Shown: positions 42,634 to 50,756, counted from the first letter of the stretch. The stretch: 64,000 bases of DNA from Aeromicrobium sp. Root495 (GCF_001426755.1 NZ_LMFJ01000001.1:537083-601082), one strand, 5' to 3'. Numbers and translations are program-made. Notes: generated from the letters alone by a model not told the origin.

Positions 42634-43347
42634 TCAGCCGGCGGTGCGGGTGGCGGGTCCGTCGAGGGCGTCGATGACGCGGTCGGCGATGGCCGCGCTG
42701 CCGGCGCGGCTGGGGTGGATGCCGTCGACGACGCGCTCGTACGAGTCGAGCGTGCCGGTGGTGCTCACGTACTCGAGACCCAGGCGGTTGGCGGCGGTGT
42801 GCACGATCGAGGTGATGCGCCGGCCCTGCCACGGGTCGAGCGGACCCCACGGCGGCCCGAGCACGACGATGCGGGTCGAGGCCGGGAGGCGGCGCTTCAC
42901 GAGGCCGAGGTAGCGGTTGACGGCCTTGGTCACGGCCGCGTCGGTGGACTCCACGAAGTGGCCCTCGCGGCACGAGGCCCAGTCGTTGCGGCCGCCCTCC
43001 ACGATGAAGACCGACGGCGTCGGTCCCTGGAAGGCCTCGGGACGGTCGACGAAGCGGTTGCCGCCGCAGCGCAGCCCGGGGCGCTGGTAGCCCGAGCCCG
43101 ACTGCGCATAGGTCCGCACGGGTGCGTCGAAGTGGCGGCCGACGAAGCTCCACCAGCCCTGGCTGGGGCTGTCCACCTCGTCGTCGTAGCGCGCCGTGAT
43201 GGAGTCGCCCACCACCACGATGCCGTGTCGGTACGGGCCGGTCCCCGTGTCGCTGGCCCCGCCCGACACGGTGGACAGCGCCAGCACGAGCGCGGCCATC
43301 ACCGCCCCGGCGACCGCGATCCTCGCGGCCGAGATCTTCACCGTCAT
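42634..43347 (-). CDS. Secreted/anchored SGNH (GDSL-like) hydrolase
   Basis: This 237-residue protein has one N-terminal hydrophobic segment (AARIAVAGAVMAALVLALSTV). The SGNH blocks are visible: VVVGDSITARY (block I Ser), GSGYQRPG (Gly), EGGRNDWAS (block III Asn) and DGIHPSRAGS (block V Asp and His). It would de-acylate a wall polysaccharide or lipid outside the membrane. GGGAGCACG precedes the start. The leader contains a stem structure near 43376-43424. Confidence 0.85.
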   Translation of the reverse strand: MTVKISAARIAVAGAVMAALVLALSTVSGGASDTGTGPYRHGIVVVGDSITARYDDEVDSPSQGWWSFVGRHFDAPVRTYAQSGSGYQRPGLRCGGNRFVDRPEAFQGPTPSVFIVEGGRNDWASCREGHFVESTDAAVTKAVNRYLGLVKRRLPASTRIVVLGPPWGPLDPWQGRRITSIVHTAANRLGLEYVSTTGTLDSYERVVDGIHPSRAGSAAIADRVIDALDGPATRTAG

Positions 43348-43375
43348 GTGCACGTGCTCCCTTGGTCCGGGACCA

Positions 43376-43424
43376 GGGTACGTCGCCGTCTGTGCAGGTG
43401 AGAGCGATTTCGGCACCTGTACCC
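43376..43424 (-). promoter_or_regulatory. Structured upstream region of the SGNH hydrolase gene
   Basis: GGGTAC (43376-43381) is complementary to GTACCC (43419-43424), and inside it CAGGTG (43395-43400) is complementary to CACCTG (43414-43419). TGGTCCGGGACCA near 43363-43375 is a separate small palindrome. It could be an operator pair or a folded leader; no known riboswitch recognised. Confidence 0.35.
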
Positions 43425-43441
43425 GAATCGTCACCGAGCGG

Positions 43442-43906
43442 TCAGGAGCCGCCCTCGAAGCCGTGCTGGCGCCAGGCCTCGTACACCGCGATGGCGGCGC
43501 AGTTGGCCAGGTTCATGGAGCGTCGCCCGGGCACCATCGGCAGCCGGAGACGGTCGGTCACGCGCGGGTGGTCCTGGACGTCCTGGGGGAGGCCCGTCGG
43601 CTCTGCACCGAAGAGGAGGACGTCGCCCGGCACGTACTCGACGTCGGTGTAGGCGCGGGTGGCGCCGGTGGTGAAGGCGAAGACCCGCGCGTCGCCGAGG
43701 GCCGCGAACGCCGTCTCCAGGTCCGGGTGCACCGTCATGACGGCGAGGTCGTGGTAGTCGAGCCCCGCGCGCTTGAGCTTGGTGTCGGACAGGTCGAAGC
43801 CGAGCGGCTCGACGAGGTGCAGCTCTGCGCCCGTGGCGGCGGCCAGACGGATCGTGTTGCCGGTGTTGCCCGGGATGCGGGGCTCGTGGAAGAGGACGCG
43901 GAACAT
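43442..43906 (-). CDS. trmL: tRNA (cytidine/uridine-34-2'-O-)-methyltransferase TrmL
   Basis: This 154-residue protein has FHEPRIPGNTGNTIRLAAATG, LHLVEPLGF, LLFGAEPTGLP and the C-terminal knot sequence RSMNLANCAAIAVYEAWRQ of minimal SPOUT methyltransferases. TrmL methylates the wobble position of tRNA-Leu isoacceptors. The start diverges from the SRPBCC gene with about 50 bp between them. Confidence 0.93.
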   Translation of the reverse strand: MFRVLFHEPRIPGNTGNTIRLAAATGAELHLVEPLGFDLSDTKLKRAGLDYHDLAVMTVHPDLETAFAALGDARVFAFTTGATRAYTDVEYVPGDVLLFGAEPTGLPQDVQDHPRVTDRLRLPMVPGRRSMNLANCAAIAVYEAWRQHGFEGGS

Positions 43907-43958
43907 CCTGCACAGACTAGCGACCTGCGCGGGCGGCGATGCCCCTACACTCGCGGTC

Positions 43959-44387
43959 ATGACTGCACCGCTGCGCGTCCACGTGACCCACGTCTTCAGC
44001 TCCGACCCCGCCACCGTCTTCGCCGCCCTGAGCGAGCACGAGAAGCTCGGCGTCGTGTTCGCCCCGGCCAAGATCACCCGGGTCAAGGACGGCGCGGCCT
44101 CGCGCAACGGGGTCGGCTCCGTCCGGCGCCTCAAGATCGGGCCGCTGCCCGGGTTCGAGGAGACGGTCACGGCGGCCGAGGAGCCCACCCTCATCGAGTA
44201 CGAGATCACCAAGGGTGGTCCGCTCAAGGGCCACTGGGCCGTGCAGCGGCTCACGCCCACGGGCGACGGCGGGACGCGCCTGGACTACCGCATCGGCTTC
44301 GACGCCCCGCTCCCCGGCATGGCCAAGGTGGTGGGCGCGGGCCTGTCCCGTCAGATCAAGGCCGGCCTCACCAAGCTCGTCCCCTGA
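43959..44387 (+). CDS. SRPBCC family (polyketide cyclase/START-like) protein
   Basis: This 142-residue protein has the helix-grip pattern RVHVTHVFSSDPATVFAALSEHEKL, GVGSVRRLKIGPLPGFEETV and RLDYRIGFDAPLPGM, typical of START-like lipid-binding domains. Ligand and role unknown. TACACT (43946-43951) ends 7 nt before the ATG with no Shine-Dalgarno, so the mRNA is likely leaderless. Confidence 0.85.
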   Translation: MTAPLRVHVTHVFSSDPATVFAALSEHEKLGVVFAPAKITRVKDGAASRNGVGSVRRLKIGPLPGFEETVTAAEEPTLIEYEITKGGPLKGHWAVQRLTPTGDGGTRLDYRIGFDAPLPGMAKVVGAGLSRQIKAGLTKLVP

Positions 44388-44420
44388 TCGTCGTCCCCTG
44401 AGACACTCCCCGTCGGCCGG

Positions 44421-45326
44421 CTAGTCGTAGAGCTCGTCGCGCCACGGGGGCTGTGAGCCCGGGCGTGCCACCGCGATGGCGGCTGCCCGGGCCGCCACGG
44501 TGCCCACGCGGCGCCAGAAGGCCAGGTCCACCATGCGGAGCTCGCTGGCCCCGTCGGGTCCCAGCGTGGCCTCGTCGTCGAGGGCCGACAGCAGTCCCGC
44601 CAGGTGGGCGTCGCCCGCGCCCACGGTGTCGACGACCCTGGCCGGTGCGGCCGGGACCATGATCGAGCCCCACGGGGTGTGGATGCGGGCCCCCCTCGCG
44701 CCCATGGTCACGATGACCGCGGCCGGGCCGGCCTCGAGCCAGCGACGCGCCACCACCCCCGGGTCCACGCCGGGCGCCAGCCACTCGAGGTCGTCGAGGC
44801 TCGTCTGGACCACGTCGGTGAGCGGCACGATCTGGCGCAGGTGGGCCAGCACCTGCTCGCGCGCCGGGAGCATGGCCGGACGGATGTTCGGGTCGAACGT
44901 CACCACGCTCGTGGGGGCGACGCGGCGCAGCAGGTCCTCGACGTCGTCGGACCCGGGCTGCAGGAAGGCCGCGATGGACCCCACGTGGACGGCGTCGGGC
45001 GCGAGGTCGGCCGGGATGGGACCGGGCGCCCACGTGAGGTCGAACGTGTAGCTGGGCGTGCCCTCGTCGTCGAGGACCGCCGTGGAGGTGGCGGTGCGCT
45101 CGGGGACGGCGAGACCCTCCATGAGGCGCACGCCGGCGTCGGCGAGCTGCATGCGGATGAGGGCGCCGTGGTCGTCCTGGCCGATGGTGCTGGCGAGCGT
45201 GGTCTCCAGCCCGAGCCGTGCCAGGCCCACCGCGACGTTGGCCGGGCTGCCGCCGGCATGCTCCGTGACGGTGCCGTCGGGACGCTGCACGACGTCGACG
45301 ATGGACTCGCCCACGACCAGCATCAT
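44421..45326 (-). CDS. PfkB-family carbohydrate kinase (fructokinase-like)
   Basis: This 301-residue protein has GESIVDVV, the sugar-binding HAGGSPANVAVGLARLG, FDPNIRPAML and the catalytic signature VDTVGAGDAHLAGLL, with a His where most members have Phe/Ser. It would phosphorylate a sugar such as fructose. The start is uncertain: MMLVVGES (chosen) or three codons further upstream (45335). No sugar transporter is nearby. Confidence 0.9.
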   Translation of the reverse strand: MMLVVGESIVDVVQRPDGTVTEHAGGSPANVAVGLARLGLETTLASTIGQDDHGALIRMQLADAGVRLMEGLAVPERTATSTAVLDDEGTPSYTFDLTWAPGPIPADLAPDAVHVGSIAAFLQPGSDDVEDLLRRVAPTSVVTFDPNIRPAMLPAREQVLAHLRQIVPLTDVVQTSLDDLEWLAPGVDPGVVARRWLEAGPAAVIVTMGARGARIHTPWGSIMVPAAPARVVDTVGAGDAHLAGLLSALDDEATLGPDGASELRMVDLAFWRRVGTVAARAAAIAVARPGSQPPWRDELYD

Positions 45327-45388
45327 GCGGCACATTCTGACATGACCACGCGTCCTCCGAGGTGCGAGCGGAGCACACAGGCCGGGGC

Positions 45389-46195
45389 TCAGCCGCTGGT
45401 CAAGAAGTCCTCGACCAAGGCGTTGACCTGCGCCGGGTCCTCGAGCGCGGCCAGGTGGCCGACGCCCTCGAGGACGACGAACGTGGCGTTCGGGGCGGCC
45501 CCGGCCATGCGTCGGGTCTCCTCCACCGGGAACGTCGCGTCCTCGCGCCCGGCCACCACCAGGATCGGGGCGGTCACGGTGGCGAGCAGCGCGAGCTGGT
45601 CCGGACGGTCGGGAACGACGCTCCTGACGGCGTGGCTCACCGACGAGACCTCCACCGCGGCAGCCGCGGCCCGGACGTGGGCGACGGCCTCGGGCCGCTC
45701 GCGGAGCGAGGTGGGGCCGAGGAAGGCCTTGAGCACCGAGCGGGTCAGGGGCGGACGGAGGCCGCGCAGCAGCCGGGCGGCCAGCAGCAGCGCGCCGAAC
45801 TCGAGCCGCTGGCGACGGCCGGCGGGGGAGGCCGTGGCGTTCATCAGCACGGCACGACGGACGCGCTCGGGGTGACGGGCCGCGAACGTCGCGCCGATCA
45901 TGCCGCCCCACGAGTTGCCGACGAGGTCGGCCCGCTCGACGCCGAGGTGGTCGAGCACGTCGACCACGACCTGCGCGCACTCCTCGAAGGTGAAGGAGTC
46001 CGTCAAGGGGTCGCTCGCACCGTGGCCGGGCGGGTCGACCAGGACGACCTGATGGGTCGCGGCGAGATGCTGCCGCTGCCCCTCCCAGAGCGATCCGGTC
46101 ATGAGGAGGCTCGGCCAGAAGACGATCGTCGGTCCGGACCCGTCGACGTCGATCGCGACGCGACCCAGGACGGTCGGCACGAGCTGCTGGGTCAT
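45389..46195 (-). CDS. Alpha/beta-hydrolase fold protein
   Basis: This 268-residue protein has VDPPGHGASDPL, the nucleophile elbow GNSWGG, a late Asp (AGREDATFPVEE) and His (LEGVGHLAALEDP), a complete triad as in hydrolases of the 3-oxoadipate enol-lactonase/haloperoxidase type. Cytosolic; substrate unknown. It lies just downstream of the tRNA-Leu gene on the same strand. Confidence 0.88.
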   Translation of the reverse strand: MTQQLVPTVLGRVAIDVDGSGPTIVFWPSLLMTGSLWEGQRQHLAATHQVVLVDPPGHGASDPLTDSFTFEECAQVVVDVLDHLGVERADLVGNSWGGMIGATFAARHPERVRRAVLMNATASPAGRRQRLEFGALLLAARLLRGLRPPLTRSVLKAFLGPTSLRERPEAVAHVRAAAAAVEVSSVSHAVRSVVPDRPDQLALLATVTAPILVVAGREDATFPVEETRRMAGAAPNATFVVLEGVGHLAALEDPAQVNALVEDFLTSG

Positions 46196-46212
46196 GGGAC
46201 CTCCTGGGTGAG

Positions 46213-46296
46213 TGCCGAAGGCGGGACTTGAACCCGCACGCCCGAAGGCACAGGAACCTAAATCCTGCGTGTCTACCAGATTCCACCACTTCGGCT
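46213..46296 (-). tRNA. tRNA-Leu (anticodon UAG)
   Basis: Read on the minus strand, GCCGAAG at the 5' end pairs with CTTCGGC before the discriminator A; the 3' CCA is not encoded. The anticodon arm is CAGGA-TTTAGGT-TCCTG, giving anticodon TAG for CUA/CUN codons. A long variable arm (GTGCCTTCGGGCGT) marks a class II leucine tRNA, and the T-arm GGTTCAAGTCC is standard. Confidence 0.96.
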
Positions 46297-46336
46297 CGGG
46301 CCAGAGTCTAGGACCCGGCCCGTCGTGCAGCTGGCC

Positions 46337-46810
46337 TCAGGCGCCGAGACCGAGGTCCTTGCGGAGCTTGGCGACGTGCCCCGTGGCCTTCACGTTGTAG
46401 GCGGCGTGCTCGACGGAGCCGTCCTCGCCCACGACGAACGTGGAACGGATGACACCGGTGACGACCTTGCCGTACAGCTTCTTCTCGCCGAAGGCGCCCC
46501 ACGCCGTGAGGACCTCCTTCTCGGGGTCCGAGAGCAGCGTGATGCCGAGGCCGTCGCGCTCGCGGAACTTCGCGAGCTTCTCGGGCTTGTCGGGGGAGAT
46601 GCCGAGGACGGTGTAGCCCTCGCCCGTGAAGCGATCGATGGCGTCGGAGAAGTCGCATGCCTGCTTGGTGCAGCCGGGCGTCATGGCTGCGGGGTAGAAG
46701 TACACGACCACCTTGGAGCCGCGGAGGTCGGACAGCGTCACGCTCTCGCCCGTGTCGGAGGGGAGGGTGAAGTCGGGGGCGGGGTCTCCGGGCTGCAGTC
46801 GCGTCGTCAT
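46337..46810 (-). CDS. bcp: Thioredoxin-dependent peroxiredoxin (BCP type)
   Basis: This 157-residue protein has PAPDFTLPSDTGE and YFYPAAMTPGCTKQACDF, with peroxidatic Cys in TPGC and a second Cys five residues later, the BCP/PrxQ pattern. It reduces hydroperoxides in the cytosol using thioredoxin. The gene diverges from the DUF3618 gene. Confidence 0.95.
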   Translation of the reverse strand: MTTRLQPGDPAPDFTLPSDTGESVTLSDLRGSKVVVYFYPAAMTPGCTKQACDFSDAIDRFTGEGYTVLGISPDKPEKLAKFRERDGLGITLLSDPEKEVLTAWGAFGEKKLYGKVVTGVIRSTFVVGEDGSVEHAAYNVKATGHVAKLRKDLGLGA

Positions 46811-46876
46811 GACCCCTATCCTTGCAATGAGCGTGCGCCGACCGGCGTCCGGCTTCCCCCGACGAGAGGTGCTTCC

Positions 46877-47125
46877 GTGAGCAGGTCAGAGACCGATCAG
46901 CTGGTCGACGAGATCGAGCAGATCCGACTCCGCCTGGCCGACACGGTCGACGAGCTCGTCGATCGCACCAACCCCAAGAACGTGGCCCGCCGCGGCGTGG
47001 CCGGTCTCAAGGCCAAGTTCGTCGACGAGCAGGGCTCCGTCCGGCTCGAGACCGTCGTCCCGCTCGTCGTGGGCACCGCCGCGGTCGTCGCGGCCATCGT
47101 GGGCATCCGTCGACTGACCCGCTGA
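46877..47125 (+). CDS. DUF3618 family small membrane protein
   Basis: This 82-residue protein has a helical N-terminal part, DQLVDEIEQIRLRLADTVDELVDRTNPKNVA, and one C-terminal membrane segment (VVPLVVGTAAVVAAIVGI). This is the DUF3618 form found across actinobacteria, often with phage-shock-like or membrane-stress genes. Function unknown. GAGAGG upstream may serve as ribosome binding site. Its stop overlaps the next ATG by one base. Confidence 0.85.
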   Translation: MSRSETDQLVDEIEQIRLRLADTVDELVDRTNPKNVARRGVAGLKAKFVDEQGSVRLETVVPLVVGTAAVVAAIVGIRRLTR

Positions 47126-47451
47126 TGTCCGACGCCGGGAAGCTTCCCATCCGGATGCTGCACGACCGGCTCCTCGTGCGCCTCGACCCCGACGCGGGCG
47201 ACCGGCGCTCCTCCGGCGGCATCGTCATCCCCGCCACGGCCGCGCTCGGCAGACGTCTCGCGTGGGCACGGGTCGAGGCCGTCGGCGCGCACGTGCGCGC
47301 CGTCGAGGTGGGCGACCGCGTCCTGTACGACCCCGAGGAGCGGGCCGAGGTCGAGGTCCGCGGCGAGGAGTTCATCCTCCTGCGCGAGCGCGACCTGCAC
47401 GCCGTGGCCTCCGAGCGACTCGAGGAGGAGCAGACCGGCCTCTACCTCTAG
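47125..47451 (+). CDS. GroES-like (Cpn10-fold) small protein
   Basis: This 108-residue protein reads IRMLHDRLLVRLDPDAGDRRSSGGIVIPATAALGR and VEVGDRVLYDPEERAEVEVRGEEFILLRERDLHAV, the Cpn10 fold. It lacks a neighbouring groEL and the usual GroES mobile-loop sequence is altered, so it is probably a paralogue rather than the main co-chaperonin. TGATG overlap with the DUF3618 gene shows coupling. Confidence 0.85.
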   Translation: MSDAGKLPIRMLHDRLLVRLDPDAGDRRSSGGIVIPATAALGRRLAWARVEAVGAHVRAVEVGDRVLYDPEERAEVEVRGEEFILLRERDLHAVASERLEEEQTGLYL

Positions 47452-47467
47452 GCCGGTCCGAGCCGTC

Positions 47468-48583
47468 ATGCGCCGAGCCCTCGACGAACGGATCGCGCGG
47501 TACCTGCCGCGTCCGCAGGAGACGTTCGCCGACCGGCTCCAGGCTCTGCGTCGACGCTGGCGGATGCTCCTGCGCCTGAGCGCGTCCACCACCGTGGCCT
47601 ACGCGATCGCCACGGAGCTCCTGAGCCACCAGCAGGCGTTCTTCGCCCCCATCTCGGCGGTCATCGTCCTCGTGGCCGGTGCCGGCCTGCGGGGCAGGAC
47701 GCTCCTCGAGCTCGTCGGCGGCGTGGCCGTGGGGGTGCTCGTGGGCGAGCTCCTCATCCTGGGGATCGGCCGCGGTGCGTGGCAGATGGCTCTCATCGTC
47801 TCGCTCACGGTCATCGTGGCCACCCTGCTCGGGGTGAAGGGCCTGGCCCTGACGCAGGCCGCCAACTCCTCCATCCTCCTGGCGGCCGTCATCCCGGTCG
47901 CAGGGGCCGGCAACCCGGCTGTCACGCGGTTCATCGACGCCCTCGTGGGGGGCGTCTGCGGCATGCTCATGGTGATCCTGCTGCCGCGGAACCCGCTGCG
48001 CGACATCGACCGGGAGGTCCAGGCGCTGCTGGAGCGGCTCTCGCTCAGCCTGGCCGACGTGGCGCGGGCCCTGCGCGAGCAGGACTTCGAGCACGCCGAG
48101 CGCGCCCTCGCCACGGCGCGCGGCATGACCGGGCTCGTGGCCTCGCTCGAGGCCACCGCCGTCAACGTCGCCGAGATCGCGCGGATGTCGCCCATGCGCT
48201 GGCGCCAGCGTCAGCGGGTCGAGCAGTACGTGCGCAGCGTCCAGAACTTCGACAACGCCGTCCGCGACACGCGCGTCCTGGCCCGGCGGACCTCGGCGAT
48301 GCTCCGGCACCACGAGGAGCCGCCCGCGGACTTCGCCCTCGCCGTGGACTCCATGGCCGAGGCCGTGCGGATCTTCGCCGACGACCTCGCCGAGGACCAC
48401 GACTTCGACGTGGCGCGCCAGAAGCTCGTCGACGCGGCGCGCATCGCCGTCACCAGCCTGCCCAGCGCGCTGACCCTCAACAGTGCCGCCATCGCCGCCC
48501 AGGTCAGGTCGCTCGCCGCCGACCTGCTCTACGCGAGCGGCTTCACCCGCGACGAGATCGACGACCGCCTCGACTTCGACTGA
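47468..48583 (+). CDS. FUSC-family (aromatic acid exporter-like) membrane protein
   Basis: This 371-residue protein has five or six membrane segments in its first 180 residues (RLSASTTVAYAIATELL, FFAPISAVIVLVAGAG, LVGGVAVGVLVGELLILGIG, MALIVSLTVIVATLLGV, ALVGGVCGMLMVILLP) and a long helical cytoplasmic C-terminus, the FUSC_2/DUF939 layout. Related proteins export aromatic acids. Substrate unknown. It follows the GroES-like gene by 16 bp. Confidence 0.85.
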   Translation: MRRALDERIARYLPRPQETFADRLQALRRRWRMLLRLSASTTVAYAIATELLSHQQAFFAPISAVIVLVAGAGLRGRTLLELVGGVAVGVLVGELLILGIGRGAWQMALIVSLTVIVATLLGVKGLALTQAANSSILLAAVIPVAGAGNPAVTRFIDALVGGVCGMLMVILLPRNPLRDIDREVQALLERLSLSLADVARALREQDFEHAERALATARGMTGLVASLEATAVNVAEIARMSPMRWRQRQRVEQYVRSVQNFDNAVRDTRVLARRTSAMLRHHEEPPADFALAVDSMAEAVRIFADDLAEDHDFDVARQKLVDAARIAVTSLPSALTLNSAAIAAQVRSLAADLLYASGFTRDEIDDRLDFD

Positions 48584-48605
48584 CCTCGCAGCCCACAGTG
48601 GTCCC

Positions 48606-48683
48606 CGAGTGGCGCAGATTGGCTCTTTTTGGACGGCGTGTCGCGCCAATCTGCGCCACTCGCGGTTGGGTTTGCGCCACTCG
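48606..48683. repeat. Perfect 18-bp inverted repeat plus solo half copy
   Basis: CGAGTGGCGCAGATTGGC (48606-48623) and its exact reverse complement (48645-48662) flank a 21-nt loop with a T5 run; a shorter copy of the end, TTTGCGCCACTCG, follows at about 48671-48683. The sequence is unrelated to the 8.4/38.4/62.7 kb family but the design (palindrome plus half-site after a gene) is the same. Confidence 0.75.
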
Positions 48684-48719
48684 ACGAGCGCGGAGAGTAG
48701 TTCGAACTGACTAGTTCTC

Positions 48720-48762
48720 GTTGACCAGGCGTCACCCGGGTGACGCCGACCGTTCACCCGGG
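48720..48762 (+). promoter_or_regulatory. Pho-box-like direct repeats upstream of phoA
   Basis: GTTGACC at 48720, GTCACCC at 48731 and GTTCACC at 48752 lie on an 11-bp grid (11, then 21 bp), matching the actinobacterial PhoP direct-repeat consensus GTTCACC. GTCACCCGGGTGAC (48731-48744) is also a perfect palindrome. The gene downstream is an alkaline phosphatase, a classical Pho target, which strengthens the call. Confidence 0.6.
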
Positions 48763-48779
48763 GCCGGTGGGTTGGACCC

Positions 48780-50189
48780 ATGACTCTGACACGTTCCTCC
48801 CTGCGCTCCGCGGCCGTCATCGGCGTCGCGGCGACGTTCCTCGGTGCTGCTGTCGTCGGCTCCGTCGCGACGAGCAAGAACATCGCCTCCCACGGCGGCG
48901 CCCAGCGCCTCGACGGCGACCAGACCTCGGCCGTCAAGAAGGCCCTCAAGAGCGGGCGCGCCGACAACGTCATCCTCCTCATCGGTGACGGCATGGGCGA
49001 CTCCGAGATCACCTCGGCCCGCAACTACATCGTCGGCGCCGCGAGCCGCCTGCCGGGCATCGACGCCCTGCCGCTCACCGGTCAGTACACGACGTACTCC
49101 GTCACGAAGGACGGCAAGCCCGACTACGTCACCGACTCCGCAGCGTCCGGGTCGGGCTGGGCCACCGGCACCAAGACGTACGACGGTGCCATCAGCGTCG
49201 ACGTCAAGGGCAAGCCGCAGGCCTCGCTCCTCGAGCTCGCGAAGCGCGCCGGCTACAAGACCGGCGACGTCTCCACCGCCGAGATCCAGGACGCCACCCC
49301 CGCCGTCCAGGTCTCCCACGTGACGGGCCGCAAGTGCTACGGCCCCAGCGCCACCACGGCGCAGTGCCCCACCAACGCCAAGGAGAACGGCGGAGCGGGC
49401 AGCATCACCGAGCAGCTGCTCGACACCCGCCCCGACGTCACCCTCGGTGGCGGTGCGGCCACGTTCGCCGAGAAGGCCACCGCGGGCCGGTACAAGGGGC
49501 TCACGCTCGAGCAGCAGGCCGAGAACCGCGGCTACCAGCTCGTCGACGACCTGGCCTCGCTGAAGTCGGTCAAGAAGGCCGACCAGAAGAAGCCCGTGCT
49601 CGGTCTCTTCGCCGACGGCAACTTCCCGGTCCGCTGGACCGGCCCGGCCGCCACGAGGACCGGCGGCGCCAAGGCGCCCGTCCGTTGCACCGACAACCCG
49701 GCCCGCAAGTCGACGCAGCCGACGCTCGCCGACCTCACCAAGAAGTCGATCTCGCTGCTCGACCAGGGCAACAAGAAGGGCTTCTTCCTGCAGGTCGAGG
49801 GCGCGAGCATCGACAAGCAGGACCACGCCGCCGACGCCTGCGGCCAGATCGGTGAGACCAAGGACCTCGACGAGGCCGTCCAGGCCGCGCTCGCCTTCGC
49901 CAAGAAGGACAAGCACACGCTCGTCGTCGTGACCGCCGACCACGCCCACACGAGCCAGATCGTCGAGGCCGGCTCCACGACCCCGGGCCTCACGACGAAC
50001 CTCCTCACGGCCGACGACCAGCCGATGACGATCAACTACGCGACGTCGGCCGAGGGCGGCTCGCAGCAGCACACCGGCACGCAGCTGCGCATCGCGGGCT
50101 ACGGTCCGCAGGCCGGCAACGTGGTGGGCCTGAGCGACCAGACCGATCTGTTCTTCACGATCGCCCGGGCGCTCAAGCTCAAGCAGTAG
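48780..50189 (+). CDS. phoA: Secreted alkaline phosphatase, E. coli PhoA type
   Basis: This 469-residue protein has a signal peptide (about 1-32) and closely follows E. coli Pho[34 protein letters not shown], the nucleophile Ser in [57 protein letters not shown] and TADHAHTSQ with the zinc ligands. It hydrolyses phosphomonoesters outside the cell. Pho-box-like repeats precede it; a 15-bp hairpin follows. Many actinobacteria use PhoD or PhoX instead, so a PhoA-type enzyme is notable. Confidence 0.96.
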   Translation: MTLTRSSLRSAAVIGVAATFLGAAVVGSVATSKNIASHGGAQRLDGDQTSAVKKALKSGRADNVILLIGDGMGDSEITSARNYIVGAASRLPGIDALPLTGQYTTYSVTKDGKPDYVTDSAASGSGWATGTKTYDGAISVDVKGKPQASLLELAKRAGYKTGDVSTAEIQDATPAVQVSHVTGRKCYGPSATTAQCPTNAKENGGAGSITEQLLDTRPDVTLGGGAATFAEKATAGRYKGLTLEQQAENRGYQLVDDLASLKSVKKADQKKPVLGLFADGNFPVRWTGPAATRTGGAKAPVRCTDNPARKSTQPTLADLTKKSISLLDQGNKKGFFLQVEGASIDKQDHAADACGQIGETKDLDEAVQAALAFAKKDKHTLVVVTADHAHTSQIVEAGSTTPGLTTNLLTADDQPMTINYATSAEGGSQQHTGTQLRIAGYGPQAGNVVGLSDQTDLFFTIARALKLKQ

Positions 50190-50214
50190 TCCCACAGAAA
50201 TCCCAGAAACCCTG

Positions 50215-50248
50215 ACGCAGCGGGTCGACAGCCGTCGGCCCGCTGCGT
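50215..50248 (+). terminator. Hairpin after phoA
   Basis: ACGCAGCGGGTCGAC and GTCGGCCCGCTGCGT pair over 15 bp (one G-T wobble) around AGCC, 25 bp after the phoA stop. No T-run follows. Confidence 0.65.
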
Positions 50249-50303
50249 TACGGTTGAACTGCTTCCGACCGGGAGCAACCGCAGAGCACCGGAGGTGAGT
50301 CCC

Positions 50304-50357
50304 ATGGCCACGATCTTCTCGACCGTCGACCCGCGACTCACCGGAGCTCTCACCTGA
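50304..50357 (+). CDS. Leader peptide of an attenuated small gene (17 aa)
   Basis: ATG with a strong GGAGG at 50291-50295 opens a 17-codon ORF, MATIFSTVDPRLTGALT, ending 25 nt before a terminator stem. The final codons contain CCGGAGC (50341-50347), which is complementary to the 5' arm of that terminator. This is the arrangement of a translated leader controlling attenuation: where the ribosome sits decides which stem forms. The peptide has no run of one amino acid, so ribosome stalling by an antibiotic or slow translation is likelier than amino-acid sensing. Inference from sequence only. Confidence 0.6.
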   Translation: MATIFSTVDPRLTGALT

Positions 50358-50417
50358 GGCCAGTCACGCACTGGCACATCTGCCGCTCCGGACCCCACGT
50401 CCAGGAGCGGTTTTTTT
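50341..50417 (+). promoter_or_regulatory. Transcription attenuator (antiterminator/terminator pair)
   Basis: The terminator is CCGCTCC (50383-50389) with GGAGCGG (50404-50410), extended by GGAC/GTCC around a CCCAC loop with one bulged A, followed by seven T (50411-50417). The competing stem is CCGGAGC (50341-50347) with GCTCCGG (50385-50391). Between them GCCAGT/ACTGGC (50359-50375) forms a small pause-like hairpin. True T-runs are otherwise absent in this window. Together with the leader ORF and the phoA hairpin this accounts for the gene-free stretch before 50500. Confidence 0.65.
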
Positions 50418-50499
50418 ATGTCCCCACCCGAGCGACCTCGCTCACGACCCCTGCCCGCCCACGAGTCCATCCAGCCATCTCACCGAAAGGAGGCGCGCC

Positions 50500-50745
50500 A
50501 TGAACCTGCCCATCCATGACTCCCTGCCCCAGACCGACTCGACACCGACGACGAACGTCCCGACCTCTGGAGAGGGGGTGAACGCCATGACTCGCAAGCC
50601 CCGCCAGGCCCGCAAGCGCGCCTGGGACGAGATGTCGGAGACCGACCGCCAGGTCCTCCTCGAGTCGGCGCGCATGCGCCGCGAGGTGCAGGCAGCCCAG
50701 GATGCTCGTGCCCTCGAGACCTGGGCCCTCCACGCCCGTCGCTGA
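50500..50745 (+). CDS. Small basic/helical protein downstream of the attenuator, unknown function
   Basis: This 81-residue ORF has a strong AAAGGAGG (50486-50493). A disordered Pro/Thr/Ser N-terminus is followed by a charged helical part, RKPRQARKRAWDEMSETDRQ. An in-frame ATG at 50587 with GGAGAGGGGGTG upstream could give a 52-residue form; both starts look usable. No membrane segment and no family recognised. Control by a leader-peptide attenuator and a perfect terminator behind it mark it as a real gene. A stress or ribosome-linked role is a guess. Confidence 0.6.
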   Translation: MNLPIHDSLPQTDSTPTTNVPTSGEGVNAMTRKPRQARKRAWDEMSETDRQVLLESARMRREVQAAQDARALETWALHARR

Positions 50746-50756
50746 CCACCGTGACG

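Noticed and set aside
43376-43424. A c-di-AMP (ydaO) riboswitch upstream of the SGNH hydrolase
   Set aside because: The conserved ydaO core sequences are not present; only simple complementarities were found.
47125-47451. The main GroES co-chaperonin
   Set aside because: No groEL follows and the mobile-loop region is altered, so a paralogue is more likely.
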